From positions 62,001 to 126,000 of the forward strand of contig NZ_NNBJ01000008.1 in the NCBI RefSeq assembly GCF_002803085.1: a DNA stretch of 64,000 nt, read 5' to 3'. The DNA is from Streptomyces sp. CB01201 (lineage in GTDB: Bacteria; Actinomycetota; Actinomycetes; Streptomycetales; Streptomycetaceae). A program made the position numbers and the translations under genes. This document shows positions 9,932 to 18,565 of the stretch, in pieces; position 1 is the first letter of the stretch; each line of letters opens with the position of its first letter. Under the pieces are notes generated by a model, which made no database searches, was not told the DNA's origin, and was given only the letters and a program-made list of their open reading frames with translations.

Positions 9932-12586
9932 GTGCGACTGGACGCGGTCATTGGGCAACTCACGTTCAGGGAGAGGTTCGCCCGCAAGAGGGTGCGCTTC
10001 GAACGGGGCGCCGGGGCACTGGTGTTGCAGATCGAGGGCGGGAGCGATCCCTTACGGCAGTGGCTCGCCCAACTGCTCACGGACTGTCGCGGCATCGTGC
10101 CGGTGAACCATCCGAGCGATGTCGATCCGGAGCACGCATCGGAGCGACAGGTCCTCGATCAGTTGCAGGCCATCGTCGAGGGCTGCGGCTTCGGCGGCAT
10201 CGTGGCCCGCGGGCTGCCGATCGTCTTCCCCCGCTTCGCGGCCGCCCGCACCGCGCTGTACGACTGGGAACCGACGCCCGACCATTCCCGCGCCCGGCGG
10301 ATGGGCGCACTGAAGCGCCAGATCGAGGAAGCGATCGCGCAGGAGCGCCGGCACACCATGCCGCAGGCCCGCGCCCGGCTCGATCCGCTGGTCCAGGACC
10401 CGTACGTCACCCAGCAACTGGGCGGTCTGCTGGGCCTGTTGCTGAAGATCGCCCACGCTCTGAGGTTCCCGTGGCTCCGAACCAAGCGCTGGTTCCGCAC
10501 GGTGATGTTCCCGGGCCTGCGCACCTTCGAAGCGGTCTGCGAGGAACTGGACGGCCGGCGTGCCGGGCCCGCGCACGAGAAGCAACGGCTGCTCGTCGAG
10601 GCGCTGCTGGCCGATGTGGCCGCACACTACGGCGTGCTGCGGCGCCTCAACCGGACCCGCCGGCCCATCATTCTCCTGCCGGACGTGGACACCGTACGGG
10701 CGCGGCGGATCATCCGCGACAGGATCCTGGAGGCGTACGGCGGCGCGGCCCGGGACCTGCGGGTGCACCCGGTGGTCGTCACCACGTCGCGGCCGAGCGG
10801 GGCGGACCCGGTGATGGGCGGACGGCCCGCGGTGCCGGCGGACTGCCTCGCCGAGGAGATCCCGCGCCGGTTCCGGGAGGGCAGGGAGGTGGCGGAGTCG
10901 CGAGCGCGCGGCGGGAACGAACCGCTGCCGAGCCTGCTCGTCCAAGTCGTCCTGGACGAAGCCGCCGCGCCCGGTCCCCGGCCGGCCCTGCGGCTCCTGG
11001 GCCCGGCGACCGCTACGGTCACGGCGGTGGCGCTCCTCGCCGCGGGACTCGGTGCTTATGTCTCGTTCTTCCGCGAACCGGCCGGCTGCGGCAAGGGACT
11101 GGAGATCCACGGGGGCGAATGCGTGGGCGTCTCCGACGGGACCGGAGTGTTCATGCCCGATGTCAAAGGAATGCCGGAGGTGTTCGCGCGCATCGCCGAG
11201 CAGAACAAGGCGGTCGAGGGCCGCAAGCACGCGACCGTGGCCCTGCTGATCCCGATGCAGTCCGCCAGCCCCGCCGTGCGGCGGCAGATCCTCAGCGAGG
11301 TACAGGGCGCGTATCTCGCGCAGATGGCGGCGAACGGCGCCGATTCGGTGAAACCCGCCATCCGGCTCGTTCTCGCCAACCCGGGCGAGGGGTACGACCG
11401 CTGGCGCGGAACGGTCGATCAACTCACCTCGCGGGAACCGGACTTGAGGGTGGTGGTGGGCTTCAATCTGAGCCTGGACAAGACCAAGGAAGCCCTCACG
11501 TACGTGACCAACACGCTGCACCTCCCGGCGGTGGCCAGCGTCGTGACCGCCGACGACTTCGCCAACCCCGAGGGCACGGACACCGTTCCGTACCCGGGGC
11601 TCGCCCGTGTGGTGTCGACCTCCCGTGAACAGGCGCGGGCACTGCTCGCGTTCGATCCCCAACTGGCCGGATCGGAGACCGCTTTGGTCGCCGACGAACG
11701 GCCGGGCGACGACTACGACCGGTCGCTGCGGGACGCGTTCGCGGAGGCGAGGAAGAAGGAAGGCGGCGGCGGAGTGCAGGACATGCGCTTCGAGTCCCCC
11801 GGCGTCGAGGAGGCGGGTGTCACGCCGAACGAGTTCGAGGACTTCGCGGGGAACATCTGCCGCTCCAACACCCACGTCGTCTACTTCGCCGGGCGCGCCT
11901 TCCACCTCAAGCTCTTCGTGGAGAAGCTGGCCACCACGTACTGCCGTGAGAAGCCGTCGTACACCGTGATCACCGGGTCCGATGCCACCACCCTCGACGA
12001 GCGCCTGGACGACCACGACCGGGCCCTGTTGCGGGGCGACCCGGGCTCGGGCAAGCCGTCCGTCAGCATCCGCTACGCCGCCCCGGCGCACCCCGACGCC
12101 TGGCGCACCGAGCTGGCCAAGTGGCAGAGCGACCCGAAGACGCGGGGGCAGGACCCTCCGCTGTACCTGCGGGAGGCGCAGGACTCGATGAACGCCCTGC
12201 GCCGGGGCATCGCGGACCAGTCGGGGCCCATCGGGCCGGTGGACCTCGACGACGGGCGGACCGTCGTCACCTACGACGTCGTCCTGACGGCGAGCCGCGC
12301 GCTGGCGCGTGCGGTCCACACCAGTGGCCTTGAGGTACCGACGGCCGACCGCGTGGTCAGGGACCTGGGCAAGCTCAACTCCGACCTGCGGGTGCGGGGC
12401 GCCGGCGGCTGGATCTGCCTGACGAACGCGGGAAACCCGTACAACAAGGCGCTGTCGGTGGTGCGCCTGGATCCGGGCTCGCGAAAGCTGGTGTTCGAGG
12501 GCGTGGCCTGGCCGACCGGGCACGCGCCGGGCCACGACGACAACTGCGTCGTGCCGGCCCACCCCGAACAGCCTCCGGGCAGCTGA
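9932..12586 (+). CDS. single-pass membrane protein with degenerate NTPase-like N-terminus and type 1 periplasmic-binding-like domain
   Basis: The 884-residue protein has three parts. Residues 1-350 are cytosolic and contain a hydrophobic strand followed by T-T-S-R-P (about 280-290), reminiscent of the core strands of STAND-type NTPases, but I see no intact Walker A. A single membrane helix is at about 355-377. Residues 380-884 are extracytoplasmic, begin with a Cys pair (C-G-K-G-L and G-E-C-V-G-V) and resemble leucine-binding-type type 1 binding proteins (V-A-L-L-I-P-M-Q, repeated beta-alpha units, C-R-S-N-T-H-V-V-Y-F-A-G). There is no signal peptide or lipobox. No permease is adjacent, so a transmembrane ligand sensor is more likely than transport. 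GGGGAG precedes the GTG start. Confidence 0.7.
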   Translation: MRLDAVIGQLTFRERFARKRVRFERGAGALVLQIEGGSDPLRQWLAQLLTDCRGIVPVNHPSDVDPEHASERQVLDQLQAIVEGCGFGGIVARGLPIVFPRFAAARTALYDWEPTPDHSRARRMGALKRQIEEAIAQERRHTMPQARARLDPLVQDPYVTQQLGGLLGLLLKIAHALRFPWLRTKRWFRTVMFPGLRTFEAVCEELDGRRAGPAHEKQRLLVEALLADVAAHYGVLRRLNRTRRPIILLPDVDTVRARRIIRDRILEAYGGAARDLRVHPVVVTTSRPSGADPVMGGRPAVPADCLAEEIPRRFREGREVAESRARGGNEPLPSLLVQVVLDEAAAPGPRPALRLLGPATATVTAVALLAAGLGAYVSFFREPAGCGKGLEIHGGECVGVSDGTGVFMPDVKGMPEVFARIAEQNKAVEGRKHATVALLIPMQSASPAVRRQILSEVQGAYLAQMAANGADSVKPAIRLVLANPGEGYDRWRGTVDQLTSREPDLRVVVGFNLSLDKTKEALTYVTNTLHLPAVASVVTADDFANPEGTDTVPYPGLARVVSTSREQARALLAFDPQLAGSETALVADERPGDDYDRSLRDAFAEARKKEGGGGVQDMRFESPGVEEAGVTPNEFEDFAGNICRSNTHVVYFAGRAFHLKLFVEKLATTYCREKPSYTVITGSDATTLDERLDDHDRALLRGDPGSGKPSVSIRYAAPAHPDAWRTELAKWQSDPKTRGQDPPLYLREAQDSMNALRRGIADQSGPIGPVDLDDGRTVVTYDVVLTASRALARAVHTSGLEVPTADRVVRDLGKLNSDLRVRGAGGWICLTNAGNPYNKALSVVRLDPGSRKLVFEGVAWPTGHAPGHDDNCVVPAHPEQPPGS

Positions 12587-12778
12587 CGCCCAGGTCCGTC
12601 GGCAGGAGGCGACCGGCGCCCCTCACGTGCGCGACCGGGCGGTGTGTGCGTGCGTCAGGGGCCGGCGCCGGCCCGGGGTCAGCTCGTGTCGGCGGTCGGG
12701 TGACACAGGTTTCGCGACCTGCGGGCACCGGGGACTGATCACCCCGTTCCCCTCCCCATCGCCCAGACAGGAGCAGAC

Positions 12779-13018
12779 ATGCGTATGCGCACCACCCTCG
12801 CCGCCGGCGCTCTCGCCATCGCCGCGGTCCTCGGCAGCACCGGCACCGCCCTGGCCCACGACCGGGACGACCACCACTCCCGCGGCGAGAACAGCGCCTG
12901 CGGCTCGTTCGCCGGCGCGGGCGGCGGCCACGCCGCCTGGGGCTCCGGCTGCATGCACTCCCAGTGGGAGGGCATGTACCCCGGCCGTGGCTTCCACCAC
13001 CGGCTGAACGGGTTCTAA
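12779..13018 (+). CDS. small secreted His/Gly-rich protein
   Basis: The 79-residue precursor has a clear Sec signal (M-R-M-R-T-T-L, Ala/Leu core, cleavage likely after A-L-A at about 26). The mature part of roughly 53 residues is rich in His (D-R-D-D-H-H-S and F-H-H-R), Gly and Trp, with two Cys residues that could form one disulfide. Its leader resembles that of the chaplin at 26527, but the chaplin hydrophobic repeat is absent. Metal binding by the histidines is only a guess. AGGAG lies just upstream of the ATG. An inverted repeat CAGGT-N6-ACCTG (12706-12721) sits in its upstream region. Confidence 0.75.
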   Translation: MRMRTTLAAGALAIAAVLGSTGTALAHDRDDHHSRGENSACGSFAGAGGGHAAWGSGCMHSQWEGMYPGRGFHHRLNGF

Positions 13019-13041
13019 CCGCTCCTGGCGGGCCCGCTGTC

Positions 13042-13081
13042 GGGCCGGTGCGGCCGACACCGCTGTCGGCCGCACCGGCCC
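13042..13081. terminator. bidirectional hairpin terminator
   Basis: A perfect 18-bp inverted repeat (13042-13059 and 13064-13081) with a 4-base loop lies between convergent genes ending at 13018 and 13092. Confidence 0.85.
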
Positions 13082-13091
13082 ACGGGCCGTC

Positions 13092-13613
13092 CTACCACCC
13101 GTGCCGGTAGCGGAGTTCGGCGACGGCAAGGCCGTCGTACACCTCGGTCTGCGTGGGCCCGTCCGCCCGGTAGCCGGCCCGCTCGTAGAAGCGCCGGGCG
13201 CCCCGGTTGCCGTCGAGCACCCACAGGACCGCGGCCCGGTACTCCTGGCTGCGCAACCGCGCGTGTGCCTCGCCGAGCAGCGCTCGGCCGATCCCCCGGC
13301 CGGTGAGGTCCGGGCGGACGTACAACGCGTTGATCTCCCCGGTCCGGACACCGGGCTCGCCGGACTCCCCGCTCCGGAACGGCCCGTAGTTGATCCACCC
13401 CACCGGGACACCCGCGTCGACCGCGACGAGGTCGACCGACTGCCGATGCGGCAGCGAGAACCACTGCCGCCGCTGGTCGGCGTCGCTCTCGACCGTCATC
13501 GCCTCCAGGTAGGACCCGGGAAGGATCCCGGCGTACGCGGTCTGCCAGCCGCGCACCCGGATCGCCGAGACGGCCTCGACATCGGCCTCACTCATCTTCC
13601 GCACGTGCACCAT
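13092..13613 (-). CDS. GNAT family N-acetyltransferase
   Basis: The 173-residue acetyltransferase has the full motif set. The N-terminal V-R-K-M-S-E-A-D-V-E-A-V and W-Q-T-A-Y-A-G-I-L-P are typical of the group that includes phosphinothricin-type and uncharacterised GNATs. Motif A is L-Y-V-R-P-D-L-T-G-R-G-I-G-R-A-L-L, the acetyl-CoA pyrophosphate loop. Motif B is V-L-W-V-L-D-G-N-R-G-A-R-R-F-Y-E-R-A-G-Y. The substrate is unknown. The ATG at 13613 is favoured because AAGGGGG lies upstream; a GTG one codon earlier overlaps it. Confidence 0.88.
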   Translation of the reverse strand: MVHVRKMSEADVEAVSAIRVRGWQTAYAGILPGSYLEAMTVESDADQRRQWFSLPHRQSVDLVAVDAGVPVGWINYGPFRSGESGEPGVRTGEINALYVRPDLTGRGIGRALLGEAHARLRSQEYRAAVLWVLDGNRGARRFYERAGYRADGPTQTEVYDGLAVAELRYRHGW

Positions 13614-13928
13614 CACGCCCCCTTGGCCCGCGGCCGGACAGCCCTGACGTTTCGGGACGGGATCCGAAACGACGGACGCCAGGATGCCGTGAGGTGCTCA
13701 CGCGCGGCGACGCCGCCTTGCCCGGCGGCTCCGCGGGGAGCGGGAAGACGGAGGGGGTGCCGGACGACCAGGGGTTCGAGAGGGCGGACCATCACGGCAT
13801 GGTCCCAGAGCCCCGTGAACCGGCGCACTCCGGTTTCCGCGCACTCTGCCACCCGCGGGCGAGGGGCCGGGCGCCCAGGTGCCGTACGCCGCTGCGTGTG
13901 AATTCCACTGAGGGGGAAGGGGTGGGAG
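13614..13928. other. 315-base divergent intergenic region with operator-like repeat
   Basis: No gene is supported between the divergent GNAT and FUSC genes. The region holds one inverted repeat, GGACCAT-N6-ATGGTCC at 13786-13805, of a size that suits a dimeric repressor. No clear -10/-35 pair was found. Confidence 0.4.
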
Positions 13929-15161
13929 GTGTGGGAGTTCACTGATCCTCTGTTTGATTTCGCGCGCCGCCGTCGTGAGCCCGCGGTGGTGCAGACCCTG
14001 CGATCCACCGCCGCGGCGGTCATCTCCTACGTCGTGGCCCTGCACTTGAGCAGCGAGCCCGCGCCCCTCACCGCCCCCCTGACCGCCTTGCTCGTCGTGC
14101 AGGTCACCCTCTACACCACGCTCGTGACCGCCGTGCGCAGGGTGAACTCCGTCGTGGTCGGCGTGCTGCTCGCCGTCGGGTTCAGCTCGCTCGTGGGCCT
14201 CACCTGGTGGAGCCTCGGGCTGATCATCCTGGCGGCCCTGGTGGTCGGACGGTTCGTCAAGGTCGGTGAGTTCGTTCCCGAAGTGGCCATCAGCGCGATG
14301 CTCGTCCTCGGTGTGACCCGGGTCTCGGCGACCGCCTGGGACCGCGTTCTGGAGACACTGATCGGCGCGGGCGTCGGGATGTTGTTCAACATGCTGCTCG
14401 CGCCTCCGGTGTGGGTGGATTCCGCGGGAGGTGCCATCGAGGAGCTGGCCGCGCGCATGCGGCGGCTGCTGGTGGACCTCGGGGACGAGGTCGGTGGGCA
14501 CACCCCCGTGGCACAGGCGGCCGCCCGGCTGCACGAGGCCCGACGGCTCGACCATGACATCGCCCAGGTGGACGCCTCCCTGCGGCAGGCCGAGGACAGT
14601 CTCAGGCTCAACCCGCGCGTCAAGGAGGGGCTGCTGTCGCGCGTAGTGCTGCGCACCGGTCTCGACACCCTGGAGATCTCGGCGGTGGTGCTGCGGGTGG
14701 TGTGCCGCTCGCTCACGGACCTCGCCAAGGAGCGCACCCAGGAGCATCTCTTCGACCCGGACGTGGGGCTCGCGCTGCGGGACGTCTTCGAGCATCTCGC
14801 CCGCGCCATCGAGAGCTTCGCGGTCCTCATCACCACCCAGGTCAGCGCCAACGCCGAGGAGGCGGAGCGGCGGCTGACGGACGAGTTGACGGCGGGCCGG
14901 GCCAGCCGGGACCGGGTCGCCGACCTGCTGCTCGCCGAGGTGCAGCGGCACCCCCGGCAGTGGCAGCTGCACGGGGCGCTGCTCGCCGAGGTCGACCGGA
15001 TCCTCGACGAACTCGACGTGGAGAAGCGGTCCCAGCGCCTGGTCGAGGAGCTGGACCGGCTGTCGCGGGAACAGCGGCAGCGGTGGCACGTCCTGCGCCG
15101 GATCCGCGGCCGGGCCCAGCAGGCCCTGCGCCTTGCGGGACCCGAGGACCGGCGGCCCTGA
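13929..15161 (+). CDS. FUSC/aromatic acid exporter family membrane protein
   Basis: The 410-residue protein has an N-terminal membrane half (about residues 20-165, five or six helices) with the family pattern L-R-S-T-A-A-A-V-I-S-Y and L-T-A-P-L-T-A-L-L-V-V-Q-V-T-L-Y-T-T. A long cytosolic helical C-terminus rich in Arg, Glu and Leu follows. FUSC-type proteins are thought to export aromatic acids such as fusaric acid or p-hydroxybenzoate. The GTG start is preceded by a GAAGGGG box. It converges on the LanM gene with a 35-base gap. Confidence 0.85.
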   Translation: MWEFTDPLFDFARRRREPAVVQTLRSTAAAVISYVVALHLSSEPAPLTAPLTALLVVQVTLYTTLVTAVRRVNSVVVGVLLAVGFSSLVGLTWWSLGLIILAALVVGRFVKVGEFVPEVAISAMLVLGVTRVSATAWDRVLETLIGAGVGMLFNMLLAPPVWVDSAGGAIEELAARMRRLLVDLGDEVGGHTPVAQAAARLHEARRLDHDIAQVDASLRQAEDSLRLNPRVKEGLLSRVVLRTGLDTLEISAVVLRVVCRSLTDLAKERTQEHLFDPDVGLALRDVFEHLARAIESFAVLITTQVSANAEEAERRLTDELTAGRASRDRVADLLLAEVQRHPRQWQLHGALLAEVDRILDELDVEKRSQRLVEELDRLSREQRQRWHVLRRIRGRAQQALRLAGPEDRRP

Positions 15162-15196
15162 CGCGCGACGGCCGGCGCGGCCTTCGGATCCCCCCT

Positions 15197-18046
15197 TCAA
15201 TCGAGCAGCAGCGGGTTGGGCAGGTCGGCGTCGGGATGCATGCGGAGCAGGGTGTGGAGGACGCCGGCCAGACCGGACATCAGGCTCGGCGAGAACGCCT
15301 CACGGGCGAGACCACCGACCGGGCCGCGCTGTTCGAGGCCGGTGAGGATCTCGGCGTCGAGGTCCTCGGGGGCTCCCGATCCGATGGACGTGAGGAACTC
15401 CCACAGGCCCAGGTCGCCGTGGCACAGGGTGTGGCTCCACCCGAAGCCCTCCGCGGCGCACGCACCCGCGGCCCGCCGGGCCATGTCGAGATGGGCCGGG
15501 TCGCCGGTGCGGCGGTGGAGGTCCAGCATGCCGATGCCGATGCCCGCGCTGCCGTGGCACCAGCTGGTGAAGAAGTCCTCCTCGGCGCCGATGCGCACAT
15601 CGAGCCAGTTGCCTTCGACGGGACGGTAGAGGGACTCCTGGAACGCGAAGGCGCGCTCGCCGAGGCGGCTCCAGTCGGCGCGTTCGGCCGCCGAGCCCGC
15701 CTGCGAGAGCGCGAGCCGGGTCAGGGCCCAGCCGATGCCGGTGGCGCCGTGGGCGAAGCCGCCTATGCCCTCCGGATTGAGCCGGGTCGGCCACCGCACT
15801 CCCCCGGCGTCGGACACTCCCGACTTGGCGAGGCGGCGGCCGATGTGCGCCGCGGCGTCCAGCCAGCGGGCCCGCCCGGTCACGGTGGCGAGGTCGAGCA
15901 GCGGGACGATCGCGCCTGCGGCGCCGTTGAGGAGGTCCACCTCCACGTCCTCGTCGACCAGTGGCCCAGCGGTGAGCAGCAGGGCCCGCTCGGCGGCCCG
16001 CCTCAGCAACCAGTCCTCGCCGCGTACCCGGTGCAGCGCCAGCCACGTCCATACCTGTGAGGCCGCGCCGCTGAAGGCTCCGGCCGACGGCGTGGGCGTA
16101 CGGTCCTCGGTGCCGATCAGTACGCGCAGGGCGCCCTCGAACGTCTCGCGTACGCCCGGGACTTGCTCGGCCCGCCCGGCCCGCACCTCGCGGTCGTACT
16201 CGGCCAGGGTGAGCGCCACTCCGCCCTGCCCGGTGTAGAGGTCGGCGGGCAGCACCCGGATCGACCAGCCGGCCGGGGTGAAGACGGGGCTGATCCAGGT
16301 GACCGTGCCGTCCTCGCCGCGCACCGCGCCGTCGCACAGCCTGCGCACCATCTGCGCGGCCAGCGCACGGCGCCGGCGCTCCCGGTCACGGGCATGTGGA
16401 TCGTGGGCCGCCGCCTGCACTCGGGCGGGCAGCGAGCGTTCGTTCAGGTACGCCCCGACCAGCGCGTCCTGGATCACCGACTCCTCGAAGGCGAGGTCCG
16501 CGCCGCGCCAGTCCGCCACGGTGGCGCGCACGGCCGGGGCGTCGACCGTGAAGCCGAACATCGGCACATCGCCCACCAGCAGGTCGGCTATCTCGCCGTC
16601 GATGGTCACGCGGTCGGTCGGCGCGCCGGGCAGCGCGTCGGCGTTGCGCCGCAGGATGTCCCGGGCGCGCTCGATGGCCGCCGGCTCGTCGTGCAGCGAG
16701 GCCGGGTGCCACAGCATGCGGCCGATGTCGACGTAGGCCTGGGTGGGGCGCAGGATCCGCCGGGCCCGGGTCCCTTCGAAGCGGGCGAGGAGACGGTGCG
16801 GGTCGAGACCGGGCCGCCGCAGGTGCGCGGTCATCTCGCGGAAGCCGGCGAGCACCCGGTCCCAGTAGGTGCTCAGGACCGGAGTGGCGGCGGGGTGGTT
16901 GCCCGCGACGGGCATGGCCACCAGGTCGACCTCGAAGCGGGCCGCGGCGGTCCCTCCGTCGGCGATCACCGGGTGCGGGATCAGCGGCTGCTGCCCGGGG
17001 AGCGCGCCGATCCCGGAGATGTCGACGCCGCCGAGCGCGAAGCCGGTGCCGCGCACGGGAAGGAGGCCGGTGCGCAGTACGGTGCGGCGGATGGCCGCCG
17101 CGGCCGCGTCCACCGCGTCGCCCCGGCCGCTGGGCGGGAAGGGGGCGGGGGCGTCGAAGAGCGTCTCGGCGTCCACGATCACCGGCACCGGCCCTGCCGC
17201 GATCATGTTCTCGGCGTGCATGTCGGTGCCGCCGGTGAACCGGAGGACGGCGAGCCAGTGCCCGAGGTTGCGGTAGAACGCGGCCAGTTCGGCCTCGTCC
17301 GCGCAGTAGCGGTGGCGGATGAACTCGGCCCAGCCGTAGCCGTCGCGAGCCAGTGTTCCGGGTACCCGGATCCGGCGGTCCGGCGCCGGGGCCCCGGGGA
17401 GGTCCTGGAACAGGTCCTCCAGGAGCGCGCCCAGCGCCACATCGGCCTCGGACGGGCGGGGCTTGTACATCACGGTGCCGCCGGCGAAGTCGACCCGGCT
17501 CACCGTCAGACCTCCCTGGTGGGAGTCGCCCGCCCCGAACTCGACGGCCCGTACCTCCCCCGCGGGCGCCCCGAGGAGCGGTTCGAGCAGGGCGCGGTCC
17601 GCGGCGAGCCGCCCGGCGAGGTCCGCGGTGCCCGCCACCGCGAGCCGTCCCACGGCCGTGATGCGGGCGTCGAGGTTCGGGTACCGGCCGCTCAGCCCGG
17701 CGAGGTAGCCGTCCGCGCAGGCCTGCTCGATGAAGGCGTCCCAGGTCGCCCTGCCCGCCCCGGCACCGGATGCAGAAACGGCGCCGGACCCGGTATCCGC
17801 GCCCGGGCCGGAGAGGCGCAGCGCATGCAGTTCGATCAGGAACAGCCGGGAGAGCTTCGCGTGCAGGGACCGCAGCAGGGCCGTGTGGCCCGCTTCGAGC
17901 AGGACGTCTCGTTCCGTCGCACTTAAGGAGGTCAACTCGGCCAATCTGCTTGCCAGTTGGTCCCGCCAGGGACGGGCGATACTCCTTACGGGCCGAGCGA
18001 AGTGTTGCGTCCCGTCCGCTGTTGCCGGCTCCGCCGCGCTCACCAT
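15197..18046 (-). CDS. lanM: class II lanthipeptide synthetase LanM
   Basis: The 949-residue bifunctional enzyme makes lanthionine rings. The N-terminal dehydratase shows the kinase-like signature: G-D-S-H-Q-G-G-L with M-Y-K-P-R-P (about 173-198), then G-T-D-M-H-A-E-N and V-D-A-E-T-L-F (about 273-297). It phosphorylates and eliminates Ser/Thr of the precursor. The C-terminal LanC-like cyclase has the zinc ligands in W-C-H-G-S-A-G-I-G (about 829) and T-L-C-H-G-D-L-G (about 876). The ATG at 18046 has a GGGGA box 6 bases upstream; an extension to 18166 would overlap the probable control hairpins. The precursor gene lies 133 bases upstream on the same strand. No LanT, protease or immunity gene is adjacent. 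Confidence 0.93.
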   Translation of the reverse strand: MVSAAEPATADGTQHFARPVRSIARPWRDQLASRLAELTSLSATERDVLLEAGHTALLRSLHAKLSRLFLIELHALRLSGPGADTGSGAVSASGAGAGRATWDAFIEQACADGYLAGLSGRYPNLDARITAVGRLAVAGTADLAGRLAADRALLEPLLGAPAGEVRAVEFGAGDSHQGGLTVSRVDFAGGTVMYKPRPSEADVALGALLEDLFQDLPGAPAPDRRIRVPGTLARDGYGWAEFIRHRYCADEAELAAFYRNLGHWLAVLRFTGGTDMHAENMIAAGPVPVIVDAETLFDAPAPFPPSGRGDAVDAAAAAIRRTVLRTGLLPVRGTGFALGGVDISGIGALPGQQPLIPHPVIADGGTAAARFEVDLVAMPVAGNHPAATPVLSTYWDRVLAGFREMTAHLRRPGLDPHRLLARFEGTRARRILRPTQAYVDIGRMLWHPASLHDEPAAIERARDILRRNADALPGAPTDRVTIDGEIADLLVGDVPMFGFTVDAPAVRATVADWRGADLAFEESVIQDALVGAYLNERSLPARVQAAAHDPHARDRERRRRALAAQMVRRLCDGAVRGEDGTVTWISPVFTPAGWSIRVLPADLYTGQGGVALTLAEYDREVRAGRAEQVPGVRETFEGALRVLIGTEDRTPTPSAGAFSGAASQVWTWLALHRVRGEDWLLRRAAERALLLTAGPLVDEDVEVDLLNGAAGAIVPLLDLATVTGRARWLDAAAHIGRRLAKSGVSDAGGVRWPTRLNPEGIGGFAHGATGIGWALTRLALSQAGSAAERADWSRLGERAFAFQESLYRPVEGNWLDVRIGAEEDFFTSWCHGSAGIGIGMLDLHRRTGDPAHLDMARRAAGACAAEGFGWSHTLCHGDLGLWEFLTSIGSGAPEDLDAEILTGLEQRGPVGGLAREAFSPSLMSGLAGVLHTLLRMHPDADLPNPLLLD

Positions 18047-18094
18047 CAACCGTCCCCGTCCCACCACGAGTTCGCGCGCCCCGGGGCGCCTGAA

Positions 18095-18164
18095 GGGCCC
18101 GCGAGGCGGGCGGTCGGTGAAGCGGCGGGCCCCTCGCGGGACGTAGCTCCACGAAGGGCCCGCC
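18095..18164 (-). promoter_or_regulatory. alternative hairpins between precursor and lanM
   Basis: GGCGGGCCC (18124-18132) can pair with GGGCCCGCC (18156-18164), or instead join a helix made from 18095-18106 and 18132-18140 (CCCGCGAGG with CCTCGCGGG). The two folds compete. Partial termination that lowers lanM relative to precursor is inferred. Confidence 0.45.
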
Positions 18165-18179
18165 ACCGGTCATCCACGA

Positions 18180-18380
18180 TCAGCAACACCAACTCCCGTG
18201 CGAACCGCTCGGGCTGGAGCAGAAGCCGTAGAGGGAGTCACTGGAGTCGGTGAGCCCCGCCTCGGCGGCAGCGCCGCCGACATAGAGCGGACCGGCCGGG
18301 TTGAGCTGGCCGTACGCGCTTTCGGCGCCCGAGAGCCAGGCGTTGAGCACGGTGCTTGCGGGAACACTGGTCTGCGGCAT
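18180..18380 (-). CDS. putative class II lanthipeptide precursor (LanA)
   Basis: The 66-residue peptide is encoded just upstream of lanM on the same strand. GGAGG lies 6 bases before its ATG. The N-terminal half (M-P-Q-T-S-V-P-A-S-T-V-L-N-A-W-L) is leader-like and helical. A G-G at about residues 35-36 could be the double-Gly cleavage site, although no peptidase-transporter is nearby. The following 30 residues contain six Ser, one Thr and three Cys, all Cys near the end (F-C-S-S-P-S-G-S-H-G-S-W-C-C). This composition fits a substrate for Ser/Thr dehydration and Cys cyclisation with up to three rings. I do not recognise the core as any known lantibiotic. Confidence 0.8.
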   Translation of the reverse strand: MPQTSVPASTVLNAWLSGAESAYGQLNPAGPLYVGGAAAEAGLTDSSDSLYGFCSSPSGSHGSWCC

Positions 18381-18565
18381 CAGCGGCCTCCGGACAGAGG
18401 GATCGGGACGGATCGCCCAGCCCCGAGTATGGCCATCTTCGGACACCCGTCAGACGACGAATCCAGCCAAAGTCGGAGGGTCGGAGATGCGCGGCGCACC
18501 TGGCGGCCGGGACGGCGGCGCAGCGGATCCCGATCCCCGCGAAGTCACCCGTATCGGGCGGTGGC

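Noticed and set aside
10052..12562. 836-codon frame opposite the large membrane protein
   Set aside because: Antisense shadow: rich in Arg, Gly, His and Val without hydrophobic or domain pattern, while the plus strand shows a membrane helix and a binding-protein-like fold.
12623..13411. Long open frames opposite the small secreted protein and the GNAT gene
   Set aside because: Frames are shadows of GC-rich coding DNA: Pro/Arg/Ala/Ser composition, no recognisable domain, overlap two genes with good starts and a terminator.
18180..18380. Precursor belonging to a class I, III or IV lanthipeptide
   Set aside because: The neighbouring synthetase has the fused DUF4135-type dehydratase and LanC-like cyclase of LanM, with no LanB or Ser/Thr kinase-lyase domains.
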